Source: Cephalopachus bancanus
Taxonomy: Eukaryota; Chordata; Mammalia; Primates; Tarsiidae
Direction: 5' to 3'
DNA: 64,000 nt
NCBI GenBank assembly: GCA_027257055.1
Contig: JAPVLO010000074.1
Location: forward strand, 4,355,001-4,419,000
In this document: positions 34,901 to 46,479 of the stretch, piece by piece
How positions within the stretch are numbered: position 1 is the stretch's first letter
Layout of the letters: every line of letters begins with the position of its first letter
Translations under genes and position numbers: made by a program
Notes under the pieces: model-generated
The model's database searches: none
What the model was told of the DNA's origin: nothing
Seen by the model: the letters and a program-made list of their open reading frames with translations, nothing else

Positions 34901-36070
34901 TGAAGGCATCTTTTATCAACACTATCTATTCCTACCAAAAATGAAGTAATAATTTTGTTTGTATTTACTTTTCATTTTATCAAAACTGTCGTTTGACTAT
35001 ACTGCTTAGCTATGCAATGCTATGTAATATGCTGTCAAGGAAAGTAATACCTATTTTTTAAAAAAAGATTTAAGTCTATGTTGTACATATGTGGGTCCAT
35101 TAGCAAAAATAAATTAATACCTAATTGCAAATAAGCATAAAACAAATTATCCTAAGCATTAGCAGTTCAATATTGCCCCTCTTTTAAGTTGCAACATATT
35201 AGCTGGAATGACATATAAACTAAAAATCTTCTCAAATTGTGTTTGAATTAAGACATCAGAAGATATATTTCACATACTCAGATGGAATCTCATTGCCCTC
35301 AGTAGAGCCAGGAATATATATTATCATAATTTTCAATTATGCAACATGAAATTGAAATATTTATAAGCAATCATAATTAAACTGAGAACCAAACATAATT
35401 TTAAAACTATGTTAAAAAAACATGTTTATGAGTAATCACTTTCATCCTTTATCCCCCAACAAGATGATAAAATGAACACCACAGAATGCCTCAAACATTT
35501 TGCACAGCTTAAATTTCATAAGATCTTGGCTAATCCATAGTCCAGCACAAATTGCCAAGGGATAACTGAGACACCTTTACTTTGGAGACAACTCAGGATT
35601 TGGAACGAAGAAAAATAGCAAAAACATGGATGTGCCTGCACATAGTCAAGGGATGAGGCTCTCTAAGGACTAAGCCATCCTGATAGAAAAGATTCTTAGT
35701 TAATTAAAGGTTTGATTTTACCTATGGTAGCTATTACTAGTGTTTTCCCAATAATTCTGTCTCTCCACCTTCCTGGATCCTGTGGATAGATGAGTCATGT
35801 GGCCTCTTTTACCCAATGAGTTGTCAGCTATGTGAAAGTGCTTTTTAAGTCCACTGTGTTTAATTGTCAATGCAAAAGTCTATAGAGAGTTTTCTTTAGA
35901 CATATGACTTTTGTGATGGTGTCTCCTTGAGCCTGAACTCCTGAATGTCTGCATGGAGTGGCTTCATTACCTGCTGACTATCAGTGGACATGTGAGAGAA
36001 AAAACATATATATACACACACGCACATATATATCATATATAAATGTATATTATATGCATGTGTATATGTG
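34901..36070. other. no gene; unnamed ancient repeat near 35740-35995
   Basis: The stretch 35740-35995 ('gagcctgaactcctgaatg', 'ggacatgtgagagaaaaaac') resembles an old interspersed repeat I have seen in mammals but cannot name. The rest is AT-rich, with a TA/CA tract at 36007-36079. Confidence 0.35.
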
Positions 36071-36080
36071 TGTGTGTGTA

Positions 36081-36403
36081 TAGTAAGTCCCCTATATAAC
36101 GAACTTTCAAGTTGTGAACATTCACTGATACAAATGAGTTTTCACAGGTCCAATCACACAAGTTAGTTTACGTGCCTGGCGTACATTGTCACATGCATGC
36201 AAAGTATTGTACTGTGAGATTTAAAAGCTTATTTTTGTGTTTGCTTTTATGTAGTATTTGTGTGAAAAGTAAAGTAAACCTATTACAGTACTATATAGCT
36301 GATTGTGTTTGGTATTTAAGCCAAATTTGTTGGACTTATGAACAAACTGGATTTACAAATGTGCTCTCATATCATAATTCATTATTATGTAATGGACTTA
36401 CTG
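36081..36403. mobile_element. non-autonomous Tigger-like (pogo) transposon
   Basis: The left end reads 'tagtaagtcccctatataac' and the reverse complement of the right end reads 'cagtaagtccattacataa', forming inverted repeats. TA dinucleotides flank both sides (36079-36080 and 36404-36405). The internal text includes 'cctattacagtactatatag' and 'ttgttggacttatgaacaaa', which I associate with Tigger-type repeats. At 323 bp it carries no transposase. Confidence 0.75.
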
Positions 36404-36405
36404 TA

Positions 36406-38200
36406 TATATTTCCTTACTGACAAAAAGCATCTGCATAGCTAAGCATGTCTGAAGAGATGAGTAGTGCCAAGGAAGGGAGCCTAGAAACAGGGATACCTA
36501 CTTCATAATAGAATATGAGACTGAACAAGCAGGGAAAGATGTCTGCTTCAGTCATAAACTGGGAATTTGGGAGGACTGAGCCACCTTTTCCCATAACTCA
36601 TTCCCCACCCTTCACAATATTACAAGGAAATACAAAGTTCTGTTTATGGGGCATTTTCCTAAGAAATTTGTCAGAGATGCTACACAGGCATACGGAATGC
36701 TATGAGTTGATATAGAAGCTGGGATTGGTCCAGAAAGAAATGCCAGAAGAAAACCATTAGAACTGGGCAAACAGGGAACAAGCTAAAACTGCACTTAAGG
36801 AGAGAAAAACATCCAGAATATATTTTATTCAACAGTCTGCTTGCCGTAAAAGTTATAAAGTAAGCTAACAACCTTGAATACAATATATCTTTCTACCTTG
36901 GTAAATATACCTTCATAAGGGCAAAATGAATAAAACTATGTTTTTTATATGACTACAGCTTGGAAAAATATCAAGGTTGAATGCATCTAATTTGCATAAT
37001 CTGTGGATAGGCTGGCTATGTTTAGATGAGTAATAAAGACATACATAATTCATACACAATTATATATTCATTTAATGAAATTAATTTGTATTGATTTCAA
37101 TTCTGCAAATCAATTATGTTGTTATAATTAAGGCTTTTGTATAATTTGTTATATTGAGGGGTCAGAAAATTCTGACCCACAATATTTGTCTTGGCACAAC
37201 TGTGAGGCTAAGAATTCTAAAAGATATTTTGAATAATTAAAAAAATTAAAAGAATAATAATATTTTATGACCTATGAATGTCATCTGATATTATAATTTC
37301 ATTGTCCACAAATTAAGTTTTATAGAAGCACAGCAGAGTTGAATGACTGCAAGAGAAAACGCTATGTATGTAACCCTATGAGTTACCACCTGGAACTTCA
37401 CAGAAAAGCTTACTAAACCCGGACCTAAAGGACTGAAAAATAAAATGCAACCATATGAAAATATAAAAATGTGTATTTATTTTCAGAAAATTATAAATGA
37501 GTGAAACAATTAACATTTGAGTAATTATCTTGTCTTTAAAAAAGTATTTTCTTAATTATTAAAATTTTCCACTAAAATGAAATGGTAAAACAAAAATATC
37601 TTAATGGATATCAAAATCTATATAAGAAAATTGAATCAGTCTGAAATGTTATCTGTTTCTTAAAATTTAATTCACTTATAGTAAATATTTCCTTTTAAAT
37701 GAAACTGACTTCACTAAACGCACAATTCTGGTGTTTAATAGCTGCCAAGATAAATGATCAGGAACATTTTTCAGTCACCACATGTCTGGACCTATACAAA
37801 AGTAATATGAAATGTTTTATATTTCCAACCGCTCTCAGCAGCTATGTTCAATTGTTCAATTATAGTGAATTCTGACCTAATCACATTTGAACCTCCAAAA
37901 TGAATCAGAGCACAAACGGAAGCAATTATATGGACTTGGAAATAATTCCCAATTACAAAAAATCTGCTTCTTTTCTGCTATTAAAAATAATGTCTTGAGA
38001 AGTTAAATGATTTTTCTTTCTTTTTAACCTACAAACATGTGCCCTTCCCTTGCTGTTAATCAGTGTCTTTGGAAAAAAAACTGGCAGCAACACACTTCAC
38101 AAATCTTCATGACATTCCTACTCAGTCACTTTTTGTCAGGATAGAGGGCAATGAGGAGGTTGAATAGTATTAATAATGAGACCAGAGATTTCAATTGTTT
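36406..38200. other. no gene recognised
   Basis: About 1.8 kb of AT-rich unassigned DNA. Short frames only. Confidence 0.4.
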
Positions 38201-38250
38201 AGTGAGAGGGAGGGAGAGAGAGAGAGAAGGAAAGAGAGAGACAGAGAGAG
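38201..38250. repeat. GA-rich microsatellite
   Basis: GAGA and GGGA units, purine-only on the plus strand apart from single T and C bases. Confidence 0.9.
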
Positions 38251-38570
38251 TCCTATAGTCTGTAGTAAACCATTCCTTGTAATCCTTAGTTTAAGAAGCA
38301 TGGTCCTTATTTGCTTGAATTCATGCCAAGGGAGTTTTAGTTATTCAAATTTGGTTAGGGCCAGAGGAAATCTAAAGCTGAGTTCCTGTCCTCCAAATCT
38401 TCATGGAATGGGAATGGGTAGGTATCATTGTCACTAGAAGCTTTAATCTTATTTGACATTTTTTTCTGGAAAGATTCCATTTGGGTCCTTCTGGTGACTG
38501 CTTTACTTTTGAGTCTAGAGCAAGTGTCAGTATTTCCCAGTGGGAAGCTTTCCATGAAAAAGTGATTTTC

Positions 38571-38868
38571 AGCCGGGCTCGGTGGCTCAGCCTGTAATCC
38601 CATGCTTTTGGGAGGCCGAGGCGAGTGGATTGCCTGAGCCCACGGGTTCGAGACCTGCCTGGGCAACTTGGCGAGACCTCATCTCTACAATAAATCAAAA
38701 ATTAGCCGAACGTGGTAGCGCGTGCCTGTAGTTCCAGCTACTTTGGAAGGCTGAGGCAGAAGGATCGCCAGAGCCCAGCAGGTCGAGGCTGCGGTGGCCG
38801 GGAGCGGACACTGGACTCCAGTCTGGGCGACAGAGTGAGACTCCAACTCAGAAAAAACAAAACAAAAA
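38571..38868 (+). mobile_element. Alu dimer, lineage-specific, young
   Basis: Full-length copy very close to the apparent consensus of this window's young Alus. The flanks 'gaaaaagtgattttc' (38556-38570) and 'gaaaaagtgactttc' (38869-38883) are a 15-bp duplication with one mismatch. Confidence 0.97.
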
Positions 38869-38995
38869 GAAAAAGTGACTTTCTTCCTTCAAAAGATGGG
38901 ATTTCAACATATTACTACTTATCCCAGTGTCCCCAGTTATCTGGCCTCTGGCAGTCCCTGAAAACACCTGTAAACAGTTGGCTTTTAAATGTAGA

Positions 38996-39122
38996 TTGCC
39001 CAAGAGAGACCCAAACTTGATCTGATGACCACTTATATACTTAATCCTGAATTGTACCCCACATCTTTAAAAGAAAGAAGAAAAAATAAATAAAAATAAA
39101 ATTTAAAAAGAAAAAATAAATA
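38996..39122 (+). mobile_element. very short L1 3'-end insertion
   Basis: 'atacttaatcctgaattgta', 'ccccacatctttaaaagaa' and an A-rich tail are the last bases of the same L1 family as at 6631. A 9-bp match, 'aaatgtaga', occurs at 38987-38995 and 39123-39131. Only about 65 bases of L1 before the tail are inserted. Confidence 0.75.
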
Positions 39123-39235
39123 AAATGTAGACAACACAGCAAAAAAAATATTTTTTTTGCAGTGCTTGTGCTACTAAAATAAATAACTAAATGATAAAAG
39201 TAGAAGTATGCACCGAATTGAGTCTTCTCCTTCTG

Positions 39236-39394
39236 CTGCAAATTCATGGGGGAAGTGCTAATACCCAATACTGCATGTGACCATATTTGGAGAGAACATC
39301 TTTGCAGTGGTCATTAAGTTTAACCGAGGTGACTAGTATGGGACTAATCCAATATGACTAGTATTTGTGCAAGAAGAGAAAATTTGAACACTGA
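39236..39394 (+). mobile_element. MLT1-type MaLR LTR, 5' part
   Basis: 'gcatgtgaccatatttgg', 'cagtggtcattaagtt' and 'gggactaatccaatatgac' follow the MLT1/MST LTR order. Interrupted by the Alu at 39395; its 3' end appears at 40150. Confidence 0.75.
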
Positions 39395-39753
39395 TGCCGG
39401 GCTCGGTAGCTCATGCCTATAATCCCAACACTTTGGGAGGCTGAAGCAGAAGGATTGCTAGAAACCAAGAGTTAGTGACCAGCCTGGACAATATGGTAAG
39501 ATCTCATCACTGCAAAAACAACAACAACAAAAACCAAAACAACAAATCACTGGGCATGGTGGCAAGTAGCTGTAGTCCCAGCTACTCAGGAAGGTGAGGC
39601 GGGAGGATGACTTGAGCCCAAGAAGTTGAGGCTGCAGTAAGCCTGATCATGCCACTGCACTCCAAACTCCAGTTAGTCTGGATAACAGAGTGAGATTCCA
39701 ACTTAGGAAGGAAGGAAGGAAGGAAGAAAGGAAGGAAGGAAGGAAGGAAGGAA
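39395..39753 (+). mobile_element. old Alu dimer with (GGAA)n tail
   Basis: Both arms are recognisable with an AAC-rich linker near 39516-39545. The tail has turned into about 11 GGAA-type units at 39706-39753. Inserted within the MLT1-type LTR. Confidence 0.9.
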
Positions 39754-40149
39754 GTTAGTTGATGAAGACAGGGAAAAAACCACAAATTTTTTTCTTTTGA
39801 TAATGAAAAAATTATTGAAATTATTTTGATTAAACCAGATATACTTGCATAAAACCAAGTAAATATAATAAGTTGTCTGTACTTGACATGCCCCCAAATT
39901 TCTAGACAATTTCTCCCCCCCCCACAATAAGTTGACAGTTGCTCACACAGGTTAATACAGGAAAGTTTTAAGTTCCTAGGATCTGCCCAACACCAGATAT
40001 AGGCCATCCTTTTTGTCAGCAAATCCCACAGCAGCCAAGAAATAAGGGCATGGCTCTCCATCTGTCACATTCAGAAGATCAAGTAGCAGGGACCACTATC
40101 TAGGCCTCACAGGCCACCTCAAACATCATGTCTCCAAGTAGGTAGGTTC
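39754..40149. other. unassigned DNA inside the split LTR
   Basis: Lies between the Alu and the second LTR piece. It may be a further insertion or LTR interior too decayed to recognise. A C-run sits at 39915-39923. Confidence 0.35.
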
Positions 40150-40332
40150 CAACTAGCTAAGGAAAGAGGCTTGGAACAGATCTTTCTTCACAGTTTTCAG
40201 AAGGAACCCAACCTGTTAACCACTTGATTTCGGACTTCCTGCTTCCAGAACTGGGAGGCAATACATTTCTGTTATTTAACCCACTCAGTTTGTGCTGCTT
40301 GGTTACTGCAGCCCTAGCAAGCAGCACAATTG
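40150..40332 (+). mobile_element. MLT1-type MaLR LTR, 3' part
   Basis: 'cttggaacagatctttcttc', 'cttgatttcggacttcctgc', 'ccagaactgggaggcaatac' and 'gcagccctagcaagcagcac' match the distinctive 3' end of MLT1/MST LTRs in the same orientation as the piece at 39236. Confidence 0.85.
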
Positions 40333-40934
40333 AGGAGCAAACCCAAACTCCTGCAGACATATGCACTGTGTTCAGCACAGAGCATGAGCCACAGGGGAGA
40401 ATGGAAAATTAGAGAATTTGATGTCACCTTGTTTTCTTCTTTCTAATAAAGTCTATTTCCTATTCCAACCAGTTGATGTTTTGAAATTTGTCTTGAATTC
40501 TAACGTTCAGGTAGCAGTAAATCAGGAATGATTGATCTGGAATGATAGTCACAGTCTTTAGATTGTACACATGTTCAACTGTCTATTTCTGTCAAGCACA
40601 CCTCCCTAACAGTGGTAGTGTAAAAAACCACTTTGACAGGCTGACAAGTTTTGTAGACCAAGAGTTGGGACCTAGTACAATGTCAATAACTTGTACCTGT
40701 TCAGTGATAGCTGAAGCCCTAGCTGGGAAGATTCAAAAGGCTGTGGGAGTGGCCAGGAAACTACGCTCAAATTTGGGAAAGAGAAGATTGCTTGGCATGA
40801 TTTTGTCTTTTGAAGCTAGAAAGCATGAGTTTATTTCAAATTTATAATTAATTTGTTGCATAACCTTCGGTAGTTCATAAAATCTCTCAGTTTCAACATA
40901 AAATGAATATAGTAACACTTTCAGTAATAGATAT
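40333..40934. other. no gene recognised
   Basis: Unassigned. A 101-residue frame at 40542-40847 shows no domain I recognise. Confidence 0.4.
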
Positions 40935-40943
40935 AAGAATTAA
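40935..40943. repeat. retrocopy target-site duplication, left copy
   Basis: 'aagaattaa' recurs at 41808-41816 just after the poly(A) tail. Confidence 0.85.
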
Positions 40944-41807
40944 GGACCTTCCAGCCCCCGGACCAATGCTGCGGGCGGCCGCTCGCCCCTTATGGGGGCA
41001 GTGTCTCGGGTTTCGGGGTGCCGCGCGCCGCCTGGCCAGGCAACAGGTGCCAGGTATCAGGACCGTGCGACACATGAGGAGCAGCAGCCATCGAAAGGGT
41101 GAGGCCCTCGCCGGTGCACCTCTGGATAACGCCCCCAAGGAGTACCCTCCCAAGATCCAGCAGCTGGTCCAGGACATTGCCAGCCTCACGCTCCTGGAGC
41201 TATCAGACCTCAATGAACTCCTGAAGAAAACGTTGAAGATCCAGGATGTCGGACTCCTGCCAATGGGTGGCATGCTGCCCCGGGCTGTCCCTGCCGCAGC
41301 AGCCCCAGAGGTGGCAGAGGAAGATATCCCCAAACAAAAAAGAACGGACACATATCACTGTCCGCCTGACAGAGGCAAATCCTGTGGACAGAGTGAAGCT
41401 GACCAAGGAAATCAAGAACTCCATCCAGGGCACAAACCTTATCCAGGCAAAGAAGCTGGTGGAATCCCTGCCCCAGGAAATCAAAGCCAATGTTGCCAAA
41501 GCTCAGAGGACTTGTGTTGAGGGGTCCCTGGGACCCTGGGCGAGGCCCCGCCCATGCCTGCCTCTCCACTCCCACCCCTGGCACCCGGCACCTGGACCAG
41601 CGCCGGGGAGTGAGAACTACGGCGCCAAGAGGCTGAGTCCCTCCCAGGGAGCTTCATGGACCTACTGTGACAGAGGCAGGGGGCGGGCCGCTGCTGCCTG
41701 TGTGAAGCCACCAGAAACTGATTCTAGGACATGCCAGGGAGTCGTGTGCCCCTCGCGTGGCCGCAGAGAGAAATACACTGTGCAGTCCTAAAAAAAAAAA
41801 AAAAAAA
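40944..41807 (+). pseudogene. MRPL12: MRPL12 processed pseudogene
   Basis: The parent gene encodes mitochondrial ribosomal protein bL12m, a stalk protein of the large mitoribosomal subunit. The start codon is at 40966 ([11 protein letters not shown]). The signature [18 protein letters not shown] runs without introns. After E-E-D-I-P near 41330 the reading shifts frame, and the C-terminal ribosomal L12 domain continues in a second frame ([11 protein letters not shown], then [15 protein letters not shown]) to about 41510. The last helix residues of L12 are missing, with 3'UTR-like sequence following directly. A 19-base A-run (41790-41808) and a 9-bp target-site duplication show L1-mediated insertion of an mRNA copy. 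GC content far exceeds the flanks. Confidence 0.96.
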
Positions 41808-41869
41808 AAGAATTAAAAATTATGGGAAAAATTCCTATTAGGGTGTCTGATAAAGAGTAAATTGCTCTT

Positions 41870-43345
41870 TCTAGCAGATTTATTGAGGCATAAATGACAT
41901 ACAATCAACTGCACATATTTGAGGCACATAATTTTATAAATTATACCACTGTGTTTGCTATTAGCCATCATCTCAACTATATTAATGAATATATCCATCA
42001 CACCCAAAGCGTCCCTTGTGTTCTCTGCATTTCCTTCCCCCTGCACCTCCCCAATCGCCCTGCCCATCCAACCCAAGGGAGTCACTGACCTGTGTATACT
42101 GCCACTGTAGAGTTTTATAAACTTGAATCAATCAATATGTACTCCTGTCCTGACTTCTTTTGCTCTGAGTAATTATTTTTAGACACATTTGTGAGTTTCT
42201 TCATTACAATGTTTATTCTTTCACTTGTTGATACACATCTTGGTTGCTTCTAGTTTGAATAGGACTATAGCAAATAAAGATCATGAACATTTTTTTGTAC
42301 AAGTCTTTTTATAAACATAAGATTTCATTTCTCTTTGATTAATACCCAAAGTTCGAATGCCAGAATTATGACATATATTTAAATTTTCAAAAACTGGCAA
42401 CCTGTAACTGCTGTGTATGAGATTCCATTGCCTTCACATCCTCGCCAATACTTGGTATATGTCTTTAATTTTAGCCATCTTAATAGATGCCCAGTTGTGT
42501 CTGAATGTGGTTTTAATTTCAATTTCTCTTATGTTAATGGTGCTGAGTATTTTTTCATTGGTTTATTTGCCATCCATATGTTTTCTTTAGAGAAATGGCT
42601 TTTAAAGTATGTCACTCTTATTTTTAATCTGTGTGTTTGGTTCTTAATGAATTTTCACATCATGGTTAATTAATACCCTGGATACAAGTGCTTTACCAGA
42701 CACATACTTTGTAAATATTTTCTTCCAATTTGTGATTTATGTTTTTAGTCTCTTAATAATATATTTATAGTATCAAAGTTTTGAAAGTTTGTGAAGTCTA
42801 ATTTATCACTTTTATAAATTATGATTCAGTGTTGTGTCCAGAAGTCTTTGCTTGACTCAAGGCGAAAAGATTTTTTTCTGTGTTTTTCTTTATAAGTTCT
42901 ATTGTTTCAACTTTTATATCTAGGTCTATCATGCATTTTGAGTTAGAGTATATGATTTGAGGTATGAATCAAAGATTTTTTTGCAAATGGATATTCAAAT
43001 ATGCAATCACTACTCTTAAAAAGTCTACTTTTACAGAATCGCCTTGTGCCTTAGTTGGAAATCAATTGCTGATAAATGTATGGGTGTATTTCTGGAATCA
43101 TTATTTTTTCATTAGTATACTTATCTATCTCAATGCTAATATTGCATTTTTGTTCTTTTGACTCTAGCTTTATAATAATACTTAATCAAATAATATTAGT
43201 TGACAAATTTTGTTCTTTTTCTAAGGTTTTTTTTTCCGGATAGTATAACTTTTTGGCATTTTATATATATTCTTATGATTGATATTTTTATCAAAAAGTT
43301 TTTAAAATCTGCCAAGATTTTCATTAAGATTGCACTTAATACAGA
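41870..43345 (-). mobile_element. L1M relic, reversed ORF2 tail and 3' region
   Basis: About 1.5 kb of old L1 in reverse. Phrases include 'tttattgaggcataaatgac' at the 3' end, 'ttcacatcctcgccaatac' and 'gattccattgccttcacatc'. Many stops; no frame above 90 codons. Confidence 0.85.
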
Positions 43346-43850
43346 ATAATTTTTTGATAATGTTAGAGCAGTTTTAGGATCACAACAAAGTTAAGAAGGT
43401 GCCAAGATTTACCTGTTGTCCCCATAGGTGCATATCCTTCTTCATTATCAACATCCTCCACCAAAATGGTACATCTTTGACAATCAGTGAACCCACATTG
43501 ATGCATCACTACCTTCTAAATTCCATCTTAGGGTTCACTCTTGGTGTTGTAGAATCTGTGGGTTTTTGACAAATTGATAATGAGATGCATTCACCACTGT
43601 AGTGTAATACAGCTTAACTTCATCACCCCTAAATTTTCTGTGCTTTGACAAATCATCCTTCCCTCTCTCTAGTAAATTGAACTTTTGACTACACTGCATC
43701 TTCTGATCCCTGAATATGTCACATTTATCCACTTATTTAGGTTTTTCATCACTTCACTCAGCAATGTTGTGCACTTTTCAGTGAAGATGTCCCACACAGT
43801 TTTTTCCTCACAATTGGTAGGTGTTTCTGCTATCTAACGGGTATGGGGCC
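43346..43850 (-). mobile_element. second L1M 3' end, reversed
   Basis: A new L1M 3' end begins with a T-run. It then shows 'cagttttaggatcacaac', 'tccaccaaaatggtacatc', 'ttagggttcactcttggtg' and 'ccctctctctag', in the order of an L1M 3'UTR read backwards. Confidence 0.75.
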
Positions 43851-44645
43851 AAAGGTGATGCTAAACAATCAACAGTTCACACAAAAATTGCCTCTAACAA
43901 AGTCTATTCTATAGCAAAATATCAATAGTGCTGAGACTGAGAAGCCCTGTATTGCAAGAATACCAATAGTTCTACATGGCAGGCATACTAGGCACATTTG
44001 AGAGACTGTAGAGACACAGAGCTGAATAGCTGGGAAAAAGGTAAATGGTCAAGCATCTTGCATGCTATGCAAAGGAATTGTGAAGACAAGGAATGAAAAA
44101 GGTTGGCTGAGTCTTAAATGGTGAGAAGATTAACACAGGACATAGAGAAGGAATTAATTCATAGTATTAATTCAAAAGGTCGAATAATATTAAATCTCTG
44201 GCTAAAGTTGTTTCCTCTTCAATTATTTTTTAATGTTTATAATTTTCTTAGAGTAAATGTCCTAGTTTGTTAGCAACACGCCTTTTAACACACCACAGGC
44301 ATTTGTTAGTATGTTCTTATCTTAATAAGGAGCAATCTCCACCTCCTGTGCCATCAACAAACAGCAATTTTTAGCTATAATTTCAAATAGTGTCACATTT
44401 TCAATAATTTCTCTTTTAATAACTCATTTTGCTTATGTAAGTGAAGATGTTTTTTCACATATGTGTATAGTGATCAGAGAAGGGTATTTTTAAATAAATT
44501 TAAGTTAAAACCAGAGTTTCTCTAAAGAAAAACATTAAGGAAAATAGTCATAAAGATGGTAGGGTATGGAGTTATGGCAAGAACTATGGCATGATGTGAA
44601 AACAGCAGGGTCTTAGAAAGTAATATCTAGATTTTTAAAAAACTA
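43851..44645. other. no gene recognised
   Basis: Unassigned DNA. Confidence 0.4.
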
Positions 44646-44660
44646 TATATATATATATAA

Positions 44661-44950
44661 TTTTAATTAAATTTTAGAGTCAGTGTCTCACTTTGCTGCC
44701 CAGGCTGGAGAACAGTGGCACAATTATGACTCACCATGGCCTCTATCTGGGCTCAGCAATCCTTCTGCCTCGGTCTCCTAAGTAGCTGAAATAAGAGATC
44801 TGCACCACCATGTCTGGTTAATTTTATTTTGCTGTGTTGTAGAGATGAGGACTTGCTATGTTGCCTCAATTTGGTCTTGACCTCCTAAGCTCAAGTACTC
44901 CTCCCACTCTGGCCTCTCAAAGAGCTGGAATTACAGATATGAGCCACCGC
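44661..44950 (-). mobile_element. Alu dimer, old
   Basis: Reversed Alu with 'gctgcccaggctggag' and 'gatgaggacttgctatgttg'. Highly diverged, AluJ-like. A TA run (44644-44661) abuts its tail side. Confidence 0.85.
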
Positions 44951-45760
44951 CAAAAAAAAAAAGCAAACAAAAAAAACGACTTATACTTTTAAAACATGAA
45001 GTGAAGTACCTCGGAACAGCAGGAGCAGGAAATATAAACAAAGAGAATATGCCACAATTCATGCAAGAAACCTGAAAATAGACATGCAAAGTATTTTAGA
45101 AGGCAAAAAAGATAGTCCTTCATAACTCAGAGGTATAAAAAGAAGGAAGTTTCCATGAAGAAATAATAAAAAAGAAACAACTGCCTAAAAATATTAACAA
45201 TTGCAAGAATTATTTATGTAGAGGTAGCATGACCATCCCTGGGGGATGATACAAGAATTCCGAGTTAAGGAAGGCTCTATAGACCTTTTCAAATATACAT
45301 TGTTTGAAGACTTAAATGCCTAATTATTTTACTCACCCATGAAATAATACCTTTTGGGTACCTTCTATATGTCAAACATCTATTATATCTATGGCAATGA
45401 AAAGACTAGTAGAAAATCTATTCCATCCTAGCCAAGAAGACAGACAACTGGACAGACAATTCAGATGTTGTGTAATAAAGACCATTTGTGGAAGTGAGTG
45501 AGGTCACCACACATGAAACAGACAAGGAAAGGTAGGAAAAAGGAAAAGTCTAGGAGTTGAGAAAGGAAGGGGAGGAGGAGGCTGAAGTGGGAAGCCAAAG
45601 GGAGTGAGTGTGAGTATGAATGGTTATTCCAGTCAGAGGAAATGAAATGGGCAAAGGTTCTGTGGAAAAGAGAATGGCTGTTTGGGAGAAATGAGGGTGT
45701 AGCAGAGAGAGGCTGATAACAGTTAAAAATATTCCTTTTAGAGATCAATCTCTGTGCTCC
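44951..45760. other. no gene recognised
   Basis: Unassigned DNA. The minus frame at 45461-45748 reads through purine-rich text and has no recognisable domain. Confidence 0.35.
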
Positions 45761-45769
45761 AAAAACCTG

Positions 45770-46157
45770 CTAGACAGGTTTTGCTTGAGAAAACCAAATA
45801 GCCAAAGACGGCTTTCCTGGAAATGCAAGATAGTAATCAATTCACAAACTTAACCCAAATCCTCTCTTTGTGAAGTTATTGGTTTACAACCCCTGCTTGT
45901 TATGCATATCCTGGAGACCATTTGTTCTTTGAAAATCTGGTTTTGCTAAATATAACCTTGTAAATTCCAAAGAAAATGTATAGTCACACAACCCGACCTC
46001 CTCCCTTGCCTAAACTAAGGTATAAGACCCCTCTCCTCCCTCTCTGAGGTGCTGAGCCTGGGAGCATTAGCCTGCTGAGTCACGTGCTGGTGCTAATAAG
46101 ACTGCTACTTCCTAAGATAGCCTCAGTGTCAGGGTAGTTCTGTTTTCCCACAACAAG
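45770..46157 (+). mobile_element. probable solo LTR, class I ERV-like
   Basis: The block has LTR anatomy: a TATA-like 'aggtataagacccctctcc' at 46018-46036, a downstream AATAAG polyadenylation-like site at 46096-46101, then a U5-like end 'gtagttctgttttcccaca'. GC content rises towards the 3' end as in gammaretrovirus-like LTRs. Exact termini and a target-site duplication were not found. Confidence 0.55.
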
Positions 46158-46479
46158 GGAAAGTTAGAATGGCTGAGGGTTGTGGGAAGATGTCAGGAGG
46201 GAAAGGTTAAGAGATGAACATGAGGCCACAGACAGTTTAAGCAATATTTTGTCAAGAGTTTTGGAAAATGTTAGAAAGTCATTTCAAAGTTGTGAGCCAG
46301 AATATGATGACTGATATAAGGCAGTTAGAGTGTTTCTCCTACAAGTAAACCAAGATAGAATTTCCTCAGCATCCAGTGGAACAAGAGCAGCAGCACATGC
46401 CATGATTCATCAAAAAAGTAATGATAACCATACATAGTTCAAAGAAGAGGAAAATTCGTCAACCTGGTCTAAAACACCA
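46158..46479. other. no gene recognised
   Basis: Unassigned DNA between the LTR-like block and the L1. Confidence 0.35.

Noticed and set aside
39582..40061. 159-codon minus-strand frame
   Set aside because: Antisense through an Alu, its GGAA tail and unassigned DNA; the apparent protein contains a translated repeat.
41246..41791. 181-codon frame and antisense frames over the MRPL12 copy, considered as separate genes
   Set aside because: The plus frame is the shifted C-terminal half of the retrocopy read on into 3'UTR; the antisense frames are GC-rich shadows.
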